From the NCBI GenBank assembly GCA_007128275.1, contig SKXR01000068.1, positions 1-7,787 of the forward strand: a stretch of 7,787 bases of DNA, given 5' to 3'. The DNA is from Kiritimatiellia bacterium (GTDB lineage: Bacteria > Verrucomicrobiota > Kiritimatiellia > SLAD01). The notes below the pieces were generated by a model. That model saw only the letters and a list, made by a program, of their open reading frames with translations. It was not told the DNA's origin and searched no databases. The position numbers were made by a program, and so were the translations under genes. Shown one piece after another: positions 1 to 5,328 of the stretch; position 1 is the first letter of the stretch, and every line of letters begins with the position of its first letter.

Positions 1-59
1 GCGAAGGGCGCGAAGAATTGCCGCAAAAAGGCGCAAAGACGCGCAAAAGGTTGTTTGCG
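1..59 (+). repeat. Dispersed direct repeat A, copy 1 (cut by or starting at the window edge)
   Basis: This copy matches the one at 767-825 over 59 aligned bases with 3 differences and no gaps, and the one at 1840-1894 over about 55 bases with one inserted A. It is built from short GCGAAGG, GCGCGAAG and GCGCAAAG units. All three copies point the same way and lie outside the genes. It may extend left of the window. The sequence after it (GGAGGGGACAAGAACG) resembles GGAGGGGATAAGAGAA, found at 859-874 downstream of copy 2, so the repeated unit is composite. No protein is supported here; a 63-codon frame reading through it is composed of the repeat. Confidence 0.85.
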
Positions 60-77
60 GGAGGGGACAAGAACGTT

Positions 78-117
78 AAAACTGAGCGGACCCGTGACAC
101 GCGGCCCTGTGGTCAGT
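78..117 (-). terminator. Possible terminator of the BrnT-like TA operon
   Basis: Read on the minus strand, ACTGA (117-113) can pair with TCAGT (85-81). A nested CCGCG/CACGG hairpin (104-92, one wobble pair) sits inside, and TTT follows the outer stem. It lies 56 bp beyond the antitoxin stop codon. The outer and inner stems are separated by unpaired bases and the T run is short, so this is a weak candidate. A second small hairpin (CGCGT-ATC-ACGCG, 138-150) lies between it and the gene and has no T run. Confidence 0.3.
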
Positions 118-172
118 CTTCATCCAAATCGCCCGCCCGCGTATCACGCGTCGCCTCCATTCTCTTCGCTGC

Positions 173-439
173 CTATGCCTTCTCCTGCAAATCGCCCTCA
201 ACATATTGATGAATGAGCCCTGATATCAATGCCTGATACGGCAACCCTTTTTGAACAGCCTTTCTTTGAATGCCAATCAAATCGTGGTTGCTGATTCTGA
301 TATTGATCCGTCTATCCTTTTTGAACGTGCGATCTGATGCATCAGCCAGTTTCAACATAAGGGCTTTGGACGGTTTTCGTAATTTCATCCGCCCCTGTTC
401 GTATGCTTCAAGAATTTCGCTCTCTTCAGATGTTTTCAT
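173..439 (-). CDS. CopG/BrnA-like ribbon-helix-helix antitoxin
   Basis: An 88-residue protein that should neutralise the toxin encoded just upstream and repress their shared promoter. The N-terminal half (about 1-40) is charged and helical, with the linker-like segment GRMKLRKPSKALMLKL. The C-terminal half (about 44-82) fits a ribbon-helix-helix fold: the strand RRINIRIS, then two helices with the pattern DLIGIQRKAVQKGLPYQALI and GLIHQYV, which is the usual signature of CopG-type antitoxins. The start is fixed by a strong Shine-Dalgarno sequence at 444-450. The gene overlaps the 3' end of the toxin gene by 14 bp, the usual tight coupling. Its DNA is AT-richer than the rest of the window. Family assignment is confident; whether it is strictly BrnA is less so. 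Confidence 0.85.
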   Translation of the reverse strand: MKTSEESEILEAYEQGRMKLRKPSKALMLKLADASDRTFKKDRRINIRISNHDLIGIQRKAVQKGLPYQALISGLIHQYVEGDLQEKA

Positions 440-719
440 ACTGCCCTCCTATCTCCTGTCGATATTCTCGCGTTGCCTTCCGGCTTGGTATGGCCGTCTT
501 CAGAAATATCGTGTCTCCATCGATTATGTATGGAACCAGATAAATGTAGCCCCCAATAGGGACGAAGAACACCTCTTGCCCTGGATATTTCTCTTGGTTC
601 CAATGATCCGATACACGCCATAGGTGCCCGGAACCAAGGAGCAACGCGATTTCTTCAAACGATATGCCCCGCTTTTCTTTGAGCCACTCATTCTTCTCGG
701 GATTCCACTCGAATATCAT
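426..719 (-). CDS. brnT: BrnT-like type II toxin (putative ribonuclease)
   Basis: A 97-residue basic protein. It opens with MIFEWNPEKNEWLKEKRGIS followed by FEE, matching the FEWDxxKNxxNxxKHGISFEE opening of the BrnT family. It ends with a beta-strand (YIYLVPYI), a DGDTIFLKTA strand and SRKATREYR, which corresponds to the conserved RxAxxxER region. Known BrnT proteins have a RelE-like fold and cleave RNA to inhibit translation; activity here is inferred. The ATG at 719 is forced because an in-frame TAG lies two codons upstream (723-725). No Shine-Dalgarno sequence precedes it, and the predicted -10 box ends 7 nt upstream, suggesting a leaderless mRNA. Its residue at the family's H (KHGIS) is R (KRGIS), so it is a divergent member and might be inactive or differently specific. 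Confidence 0.82.
   Translation of the reverse strand: MIFEWNPEKNEWLKEKRGISFEEIALLLGSGHLWRVSDHWNQEKYPGQEVFFVPIGGYIYLVPYIIDGDTIFLKTAIPSRKATREYRQEIGGQYENI
444..450 (-). promoter_or_regulatory. Strong Shine-Dalgarno of the CopG/BrnA-like antitoxin
   Basis: On the minus strand AGGAGGG stands 4-5 nt before the antitoxin ATG at 439 and lies inside the toxin coding sequence. The toxin has no such site, so the antitoxin should be translated much more efficiently from the shared mRNA. Confidence 0.8.
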
Positions 720-754
720 ACTCTATAGTGTATGCCTATAAGGCATCCTGTCAA
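720..754 (-). promoter_or_regulatory. Promoter and palindromic operator of the BrnT-like TA operon
   Basis: On the minus strand a perfect -35 box TTGACA (754-749) is followed after 16 nt by TACACT (732-727) as -10. Between them is a perfect inverted repeat ATGCC-TATAA-GGCAT (plus-strand 732-746) that touches the -10. It is the natural binding site for the ribbon-helix-helix antitoxin. Only 7 nt (726-720) separate the -10 from the toxin ATG, so transcription should start at or next to the start codon. The -10 matches consensus at 4 of 6 bases. Operator function is inferred from position and symmetry. Confidence 0.65.
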
Positions 755-766
755 GTGGTGTCTTCG

Positions 767-825
767 GCGAAGGGCGCGAAGGATTGCCGCAAAAAGGAGC
801 AAAGAAGCGCAAAAGGTTGTTTGCG
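767..825 (+). repeat. Dispersed direct repeat A, copy 2
   Basis: This is the full 59-base copy, 56 of 59 identical to the copy at 1-59. It sits between the two TA operons, so the first operon is flanked by copies 1 and 2 and the second by copies 2 and 3. It is followed by TGGCG and then the hairpin element B. Confidence 0.88.
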
Positions 826-828
826 TGG

Positions 829-855
829 CGGGGTGGGTTGAATCCGCACCCATCC
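829..855 (+). repeat. Dispersed hairpin element B, copy 1
   Basis: A 27-base segment repeated at 1952-1978 with 25 of 27 bases identical. It folds as GGGTGGG (831-837), loop TTGAAT (838-843), then CC, a bulged G and CACCC (847-851). The two bases that differ in the other copy lie in the loop and in a pair that becomes G-U, so the fold is kept. It superficially resembles a tRNA T-arm, but no other tRNA arms are present. Confidence 0.7.
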
Positions 856-911
856 CGGGAGGGGATAAGAGAATAGGAATTAGGACGACAAAAGGAACAC
901 CTCCACTCCTT

Positions 912-948
912 GCCTGCACGCCCTCGCTCGCGGAGCGAGGGAGCAGGC
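912..948. repeat. Long GC-rich hairpin
   Basis: CCCTCGCT (921-928) and AGCGAGGG (934-941) form a perfect 8 bp stem around the loop CGCGG. GCCTGC (912-917) pairs with GCAGGC (943-948) outside it, across a small internal loop. No T run follows on either strand, so it is not a standard intrinsic terminator. A related GAGCGA-type hairpin lies at 1815-1833, so similar hairpins flank the second TA operon. Function unknown; a REP-like element is one possibility. Confidence 0.7.
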
Positions 949-1114
949 GGGGTGCGGACTGAGGGGTGGGTGAAAGATGCGTAGACGGATGGAGTACAGA
1001 CAACGTGGACGAGAACGGCGGCTGATTTCCAATGATGGGGATACAGGGTATGTCGGCTTCCAACGACAGACAGAGGAGTCAACGCGCACATGATTCTGCA
1101 AGCCTGCAAGGACC

Positions 1115-1134
1115 CCGTCCGGGACCGTCCGGGA
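1115..1134 (+). repeat. Tandem 10 bp duplication next to a promoter
   Basis: CCGTCCGGGA occurs twice in succession (1115-1124, 1125-1134), ending 2 bp before the -35 box of the second TA operon. A 10 bp period would place both copies on the same face of the helix. This suits a regulator site, but could equally be a replication slip. Confidence 0.6.
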
Positions 1135-1136
1135 GC

Positions 1137-1165
1137 TTGACAAAGCGTAGCCAGCGGGCTACATT
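1137..1165 (+). promoter_or_regulatory. Promoter and palindromic operator of the RelE-type TA operon
   Basis: A perfect -35 TTGACA (1137-1142), a 17 nt spacer and TACATT (1160-1165, 5 of 6 consensus bases) form a strong sigma-70-type promoter. The spacer holds a perfect inverted repeat GTAGCC-AGCG-GGCTAC (1147-1162) that overlaps the -10. It is a good candidate operator for the helix-turn-helix antitoxin. The toxin ATG at 1173 is 7 nt after the -10, so the transcript is predicted to be leaderless. This is the same layout as the promoter at 720-754. Confidence 0.75.
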
Positions 1166-1172
1166 CCTTCGG

Positions 1173-1463
1173 ATGATTGAGATTCGGAAAACGGCTGCTT
1201 TTGTGCGGTGGCTGGACAGGCTGAAAGATCTCCGCGCCAGGGCGCGGGTTCAAGTTCGGATTGAGCGTCTCGCACAGGGGCATCCGGGCGATGTGAAGCC
1301 AGTGGGCGAAGGCGTGAGCGAGATGCGCATCGACTGTGGCCCCGGGTACCGAGTCTATTTTGTCAAACAGGGTCACGAAATCATCGTCTTGTTAGCCGGC
1401 GGCAGCAAGCGGACGCAAGTTAGCGACATACGGAAGGCCATTGAGTTGGCCCGAAATCTGTGA
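1173..1463 (+). CDS. RelE/ParE-superfamily toxin, HI1419 type (addiction module killer protein)
   Basis: A 96-residue basic protein with the hallmarks of the HI1419-like branch of the RelE/ParE superfamily: an opening strand MIEIRKTAAF, a helix with FVRWLDRLKD, then GDVKPVGEGVSEMRIDCGPG followed by YRVYF, a LLAGGSKRTQ segment and a final helix with DIRKAIELA. Known relatives form complexes with the antitoxin encoded next door and are presumed ribosome-associated mRNA interferases; activity here is inferred. Length is normal for the family. The frame is open for 47 codons upstream, but the ATG at 1173 is chosen because family homology begins there and it fits the promoter. It lacks a Shine-Dalgarno sequence. 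The antitoxin gene follows after 8 bp. Confidence 0.9.
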   Translation: MIEIRKTAAFVRWLDRLKDLRARARVQVRIERLAQGHPGDVKPVGEGVSEMRIDCGPGYRVYFVKQGHEIIVLLAGGSKRTQVSDIRKAIELARNL

Positions 1464-1471
1464 GGAATATC

Positions 1472-1771
1472 ATGATCAAGACCAAGACAACCCGATACGA
1501 TGTTGCGGAGCACCTCCGCACCCCGGAAGAAATGGCGGCCTATTTGGAGGCAAGCTTGGAGGCGGCCCGGGGCGATGCCGCCTTCGTCGCCAAGGCGCTC
1601 GGTGATATTGCGCGCGCCAAAGGCATGGCTCAAGTTGCCCGGGATGCGGGCCTATCGCGCGAGAGCCTGTACAAAGCGTTGTCGGGAGAGCGAAGTCCCG
1701 AGTTTGGCACCGTTCTGAAGGTGATGGGGGCGCTGGGTATCGAGCTACATGCTCAACCAGCCCGTGCCTGA
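1472..1771 (+). CDS. Helix-turn-helix addiction-module antidote, HI1420 type
   Basis: A 99-residue DNA-binding antitoxin for the toxin just upstream. Residues 1-45 include the typical segment YDVAEHLRTPEEMAAYLEAS and the AFVAKALGDIARAKG helix. Residues 52-82 form a Cro/XRE-like helix-turn-helix (MAQVARDAGLSRESLYKALS then GERSPEFGTVLKV), both characteristic of the HI1420 antidote family. The ATG at 1472 is preceded by AGGA at 1463-1466. A GTG at 1460 overlapping the toxin stop is a possible alternative start that would add four residues. It probably represses the operon through the inverted repeat at 1147-1162. The DNA is strongly GC-rich, unlike the first TA operon. The toxin-first order is usual for this family. 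Confidence 0.9.
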   Translation: MIKTKTTRYDVAEHLRTPEEMAAYLEASLEAARGDAAFVAKALGDIARAKGMAQVARDAGLSRESLYKALSGERSPEFGTVLKVMGALGIELHAQPARA

Positions 1772-1814
1772 CTTTCAAGTTCCTGCCACAACTACTCTCT
1801 GCCGTCGCCGGGTA

Positions 1815-1833
1815 GAGCGAGGCCGCTTCGCTC
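1815..1833. repeat. GAGCGA hairpin downstream of the second TA operon
   Basis: GAGCGA (1815-1820) pairs with TCGCTC (1828-1833), extendable inward by a G-U and a G-C pair to leave a three-base loop. It lies 43 bp after the antitoxin stop and directly before repeat A copy 3. The hairpin could end transcription weakly, but no T run follows. It shares the GAGCGAG core with the hairpin at 912-948. Confidence 0.55.
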
Positions 1834-1839
1834 AAGATC

Positions 1840-1894
1840 GCGAAGGGCGCGAAGGATTGCCGCAAAAAGGCGCAAAGAAGCGCAAAAAGGTTGT
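1840..1894 (+). repeat. Dispersed direct repeat A, copy 3
   Basis: About 55 bases matching copy 2, with an extra A in the last A run and C instead of A at one internal site. The match to the other copies ends after TTGT. It closes the region holding the two TA operons. Confidence 0.87.
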
Positions 1895-1951
1895 GCCACC
1901 GCGCCGCCCGAATTTATCCCCTCCGCCGGAGGGGTGTCCTCCGAAGGAAGA

Positions 1952-1978
1952 CGGGGTGGGTCGAATCCGCGCCCATCC
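1952..1978 (+). repeat. Dispersed hairpin element B, copy 2
   Basis: This is the second copy of the element at 829-855 (25 of 27 identical). It folds as GGGTGGG (1954-1960), loop TCGAAT, CC, a bulged G and CGCCC (1970-1974), with one G-U pair. As at the first copy it lies downstream of a repeat A copy, here with about 57 bp between them that include CCCCTCCGCCGGAGGGG (1919-1935). TTATCCCCTCC at 1915-1925 is the reverse complement of the GGAGGGGATAA seen after copy 1 of B. Confidence 0.68.
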
Positions 1979-2426
1979 GCCCGGCGCCATGCTCAAGAGG
2001 TCCACGGATTGCGATCTGGACCGCCGCTGCTTGATCGGATCCGCCCCGGAATGGCGTTTCCGCCTCCTTTTCTGTGTCCCTCTTCTCTGCTCTTCTCTGT
2101 GCACAACGTTTTGACCTCGCCGGCTTTGTCTTTCGAGAGCTTCTTGAAGGCACGCCGGCCCCTGATAACCGGACGGGGAGTCCCTTATGGGCCAAAGGGG
2201 GATAACCCCGATTGCTGAAATGGGTTGACGATGTAGTATGGACGCCTTCGAGGGGTGCGTCTGATAACGGTCGGGACTCCGTCAGGAGCGCGGGATGCGG
2301 GAAAGTGGTATCACGCCTAAGCCCTCGACGGGAAGTCGTCAGCTTCCTGTATGTCTTCCTCTGTCTCTCGATCCTCATTTGTCCCGACACCAAGCCGTGC
2401 ACGTTCATCCAAGGAAGGAGAACCCG

Positions 2427-4646
2427 ATGAAAACGAATCCGTCGCTGCGCCTTATATTGATCGCCCTGATGGTTGCAGTGGGCCCCTACAACGGAGTCGC
2501 AAATCCAACGCTGAACTACCAGGGCCGCATTGCGGTTGACGGCGCCAATTTCACCGGCACCGGCTATTTCCGTTTCGCGTTGCTGAATAATACGGCCGAC
2601 ATCCTCTGGACCCAGGACGGCAACCAGCCGGACGCCCCGATGATGGCGCTCGCCATAGAAGTCAACAACGGTTTGTTCAACGTTGAGCTGGGCGACGAAG
2701 GATTGATGGAAACGATTCCTTCACTGGTGTTCCATGAACGCCTGCTGCTGCTCCGCACGTGGTTTTCCGATGACGGCATCACCTTCGAACAGTTGAATCC
2801 CGATGTGCGGGTTCAAACGCTGGATTTCGCGCGATTCAATACAGGGCGAACCCTGGTGGTCGACCAGCACGGGGGCGGTGCGTTTCCCGATCTGCAGTCC
2901 GCCATCAACGCCTTCGCCGGGGGGGGATACGATCTTATTCTGGTGAAACAAGGTTACTATGAAGGCGCACTGGAGATCCCTACCAATTCGCATGTCGTGA
3001 TTCGGGGCGAGAACCGGCATTCGGTATGGATCAGCAGCGATGAAACGTTGCTCAACATGAGTCTGAGCAGCATCGTTGAGATCGAGAATCTAACATTAAG
3101 CGGTGCGCCCGTGATCAGGGATGAGCAGTTGCCGGGTGAGGATGATTGGGAGGCGGCCGTGTATATCCGCAACTGTGATTTGCGACGATCGAGCGGGGAG
3201 GGTGCGATCATCGAGCTGGATGTCGGCGGGGACGTCCATCTTTTCGATTGCCACCTTTTGCATCAGGAAGTCGGCGAAATTGTCCGGATGGGTGGCGGGG
3301 GATCATTTCACGCGGCCCATAGCCAATTCGACGCCGAGGCCGGTTCCGTGTTGGTGGCGGAAAACGGATTCATTCGGATCGAGTCGTGCGAATTCCTCAG
3401 CAACGGCGGTCCCGGCGTGGTGCTGGGCGGAGGGAACGTATATCTGCGCCTGATACACTCGCCCGTTTCCTCCCTTTCCCATGCCGCTCTGTTGGCGATC
3501 GGACAAGTGAACGGCCGGTTTATCGGCGTTGATTTTCGCAGTGACGAGCCGGACGTGCCCACGATTCAGGCGGAGAATATTTCAGGCGGACTCCAATTCC
3601 GCGCGTGCGAGATCGGCATTACGTCGGGCACCGGCCCGGCTGTGGTACTCAATGGGGGGACCGCCGGCATCCGCTTCGACAGCTGTTCCATCCGTTCCAT
3701 CGACGGCGTGGCGCTTCTCCTCGAGAACTATGAGGGGGGCGTGGACGTAGATCATACACGCATTCATACGCAAAACTCGCCCGCGATCGAGCTGTTGGCA
3801 TCCGAGCCGGAGGTGGACGTCCACGTGCAGCTCGCCTACTCGAAGGTCAATGTGTCGCCCGGGGCGGGCACCGATCCGGAGGCCGACGCCATCGTCCTGC
3901 GGAACACGGGTGAGAAGGATGCATTCGTGGAAGTGAAGCTATACGCCAGCCTCGTGGAAGGGTTTGCGCGGGATGGCGTTCGATTGGAAGGGCCGGATGT
4001 GGAAATCGTTCTGGAGGCCGGTTCAATGATTGATGCGGAGCGCAACGGGATTACCGCGTTGGACGGCGGCGGGGTCTTCATCGACGACAGCGGAGTGGCG
4101 GCCGATGAGGGTTACGGGATCCGCTTGGCCGGTCTTGGATTCCTGTTTGTCCTGAATGCGAGAATGAGCGGGGAACAGGGCGGGTTATGGCTGGATTACG
4201 ACGAGGAGTCGATCGCGTTCATTGACCGCAGTTTTCTGCTTAGCTTCGACGGCCCGCCGCTGACGCTTGCGGGCGGCGAGGTGATCGTCAATCAGAGCAC
4301 GTTCTTATTCGCGGAAGCGCCGGGCGTGGTTGTTGGCGGAGCGGATACCTCGGCTCGTTTCAATCGCTGTGTCTTCACATCGATTGCCGACCTGTTTGGC
4401 AGCGGCGCTCCGGCGCCGGCGGTATGGCTGGAGGAAGACGAAGGGATCGTGCCGTCACCTTCGTTCCTGGCCTGTACCTTTGAGCCTTCGGTCGTTGCCG
4501 ACTACGCCATCGACGCGGAGGGGGCGGCCACTATTACGCTTGTAAACTCCGTCCTGGGTAAACCCTATAGCGGGAATATTTCGCTGAACGCGGCGCCGGT
4601 GACGGATGCATTTGGGAACACCGTGTTGGAACCGGCGGCGCCTTAA
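2427..4646 (+). CDS. Secreted right-handed beta-helix (pectin-lyase-like fold) protein with N-terminal NYQGR domain
   Basis: A 739-residue exported protein. Residues 1-25 are a signal peptide (MKTNPS basic start, LRLILIALMVAV core, likely cleavage after GVA). Residues 26-138 form a domain beginning PTLNYQGRIAVDGANFTGTG and ending in a DVRVQTLDFA segment, a type I know from the N-termini of secreted proteins in Verrucomicrobia-like bacteria. Residues 141-205 resemble the entry of pectinesterase-type beta-helices (GGGAFPDLQSAINAF, VKQGYYEG, VIRGEN). From about 245 to 655 there are roughly 16-17 coils of 22-30 residues, several with Cys at the same place (C250, C275, C320, C394, C420, C648), which may stack as a ladder. 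I see no polysaccharide-lyase active site, so a binding or structural role is as likely as an enzyme. The ATG at 2427 is chosen for GGAG at 2417-2420 and the signal peptide; the frame is open further upstream. The next gene follows after 13 bp. Confidence 0.85.
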   Translation: MKTNPSLRLILIALMVAVGPYNGVANPTLNYQGRIAVDGANFTGTGYFRFALLNNTADILWTQDGNQPDAPMMALAIEVNNGLFNVELGDEGLMETIPSLVFHERLLLLRTWFSDDGITFEQLNPDVRVQTLDFARFNTGRTLVVDQHGGGAFPDLQSAINAFAGGGYDLILVKQGYYEGALEIPTNSHVVIRGENRHSVWISSDETLLNMSLSSIVEIENLTLSGAPVIRDEQLPGEDDWEAAVYIRNCDLRRSSGEGAIIELDVGGDVHLFDCHLLHQEVGEIVRMGGGGSFHAAHSQFDAEAGSVLVAENGFIRIESCEFLSNGGPGVVLGGGNVYLRLIHSPVSSLSHAALLAIGQVNGRFIGVDFRSDEPDVPTIQAENISGGLQFRACEIGITSGTGPAVVLNGGTAGIRFDSCSIRSIDGVALLLENYEGGVDVDHTRIHTQNSPAIELLASEPEVDVHVQLAYSKVNVSPGAGTDPEADAIVLRNTGEKDAFVEVKLYASLVEGFARDGVRLEGPDVEIVLEAGSMIDAERNGITALDGGGVFIDDSGVAADEGYGIRLAGLGFLFVLNARMSGEQGGLWLDYDEESIAFIDRSFLLSFDGPPLTLAGGEVIVNQSTFLFAEAPGVVVGGADTSARFNRCVFTSIADLFGSGAPAPAVWLEEDEGIVPSPSFLACTFEPSVVADYAIDAEGAATITLVNSVLGKPYSGNISLNAAPVTDAFGNTVLEPAAP

Positions 4647-4659
4647 ACGGGAGCATGTC

Positions 4660-5301
4660 ATGAAAAGAAATTTCGTGATCAGCTTGATGGCACTATCCGC
4701 CGCCTGCGCGATGGGCGATGTCCGCTTCGACTTGCTGGCGCACACCGTCACCGATAGCAGCGCGTCCGGGGTGTTGGCTTCTCCCCGTTTCATGGCGTCG
4801 GTCAGCCTCCATCAGGAATTCATTTCGGGCCGGACCACCAGCGACCGGTTTGTGGTGGATATCGGTTTCGAAGCGGCGGTCGAGGGGTTTGCCCCGGATT
4901 ACGATGGCTCCGTCGACAGTACCGGAAACGGCATTCCGGACTTATGGGAAATTCGTTACTTCGGTGGAATCGGTTTGGCTCCCCCGACGTTGACGAAGCA
5001 AGGGCGCGAGGTCGATACGCGAACCGTGTATTTCTGGGGCGTGGATCCGTTCGACACGGACGCCGTCCTGGAAGCCTACCAGCCCGTGATCGACGAGGAC
5101 GCGTTCACCATGTTCTTCGACTCCGCCCGCGGACGTTTATACCAGGTCTGGGCCACGTCCAATCTCCTCGATGCCGAAGGCTGGGAGCCCTTGGCTTCCG
5201 ATATCGCGGGCACGGGCGAATCCGTCGCCGTGCAGATTGACGAGGGGGAACCCTTCGACCGGCGGTACTATCGTATCGAGGTCAGGGTCGCGCCCCCTTG
5301 A
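4660..5301 (+). CDS. Small secreted protein with calcium-type loop and C-terminal YRIEV module
   Basis: A 213-residue exported protein of unknown function. Residues 1-19 are a signal peptide (MKRNFVISLMALSAACAMG). Residues 20-75 carry an SPRFMASVSLHQEFISG then SDRFVVDIGF pattern that recurs in secreted proteins of PVC bacteria. Residues 80-97 (DYDGSVDSTGNGIPDLWE) match the thrombospondin-type-3-like calcium loop DxDGNGIPDxWE. Residues 147-208 resemble a beta-sandwich module ending RRYYRIEV, with YQVWATSNL in its middle. No catalytic motif, lipobox, transmembrane helix or PEP-CTERM tail is seen. GGGAG at 4649-4653 supports the start. Placement 13 bp after the beta-helix gene implies co-transcription and perhaps joint function as partner or stabiliser. 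Confidence 0.8.
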   Translation: MKRNFVISLMALSAACAMGDVRFDLLAHTVTDSSASGVLASPRFMASVSLHQEFISGRTTSDRFVVDIGFEAAVEGFAPDYDGSVDSTGNGIPDLWEIRYFGGIGLAPPTLTKQGREVDTRTVYFWGVDPFDTDAVLEAYQPVIDEDAFTMFFDSARGRLYQVWATSNLLDAEGWEPLASDIAGTGESVAVQIDEGEPFDRRYYRIEVRVAPP

Positions 5302-5328
5302 GAATAGAGAATGTTGAGTAGAGGACTG

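Larger units (their letters stand above)
720..1172. other. Intergenic region between the two divergently oriented TA operons
   Basis: This 453 bp stretch has no convincing gene. It holds, in order, the minus-strand TA promoter, repeat A copy 2, hairpin element B, a GGAGGGGATAAG segment, a long hairpin at 912-948, about 150 bp without recognised structure (roughly 955-1110), a 10 bp tandem duplication and the plus-strand TA promoter. Open frames crossing it on either strand read through the repeats and give low-complexity, proline- and arginine-rich products. Confidence 0.7.
1772..2426. other. Gene-free mosaic of repeats and leader sequence
   Basis: No convincing gene was found in these 655 bp. 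It contains the hairpin at 1815-1833, repeat A copy 3, element B copy 2, and an inverted repeat GGTCCA (1999-2004)/TGGACC (2017-2022) with an extra GAT/ATC pairing inside. It also has a CT-rich tract (about 2066-2105) whose complement reads CACAGAGAAGAGCAGAGAAG, a GGGG-ATAA-CCCC hairpin (2198-2209), and a short imperfect direct repeat beginning CTGATAAC (2162-2183 and 2261-2281). The last 150 bp probably hold the promoter and leader of the operon at 2427. I could not pick a convincing -35/-10 pair. Reading frames here on both strands give arginine- and proline-rich proteins made of repeat sequence. Confidence 0.65.

Noticed and set aside
829..855. tRNA suggested by the T-arm-like GGTTGAATCC segment (also at 1952-1978)
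   Set aside because: No acceptor stem, D-arm or anticodon arm can be built around it; it is a repeated hairpin.
723..1376. 217-codon minus-strand frame, and a 115-codon frame overlapping it
   Set aside because: They run through repeat A, element B, the long hairpin and the antisense of the RelE-type toxin. The product is proline/arginine/serine-rich with no family resemblance.
1..1894. CRISPR-like array formed by three copies of repeat A
   Set aside because: Spacers are over 700 bp and contain whole genes, and the repeats are not CRISPR-like in length or symmetry.
1..1900. Insertion sequence or integron carrying the TA operons
   Set aside because: No transposase, integrase, terminal inverted repeats or target duplications are visible; only direct repeats bracket the operons.
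2225..2253. Promoter at TTGACG (2225-2230) for the beta-helix operon
   Set aside because: No acceptable -10 box exists at 16-18 nt spacing.
1749..2408. Frames of 121 codons (plus) and 164 codons (minus) across the gene-free region
   Set aside because: They are composed of dispersed repeats, with repeat-derived peptides also seen at the other repeat copies, and no ribosome site or conserved domain.
2427..4646. Pectinesterase or pectate lyase activity
   Set aside because: The entry segment resembles pectinesterase-type folds, but no catalytic Asp/Arg/Gln or calcium-binding lyase motif was recognised, so only the fold is claimed.
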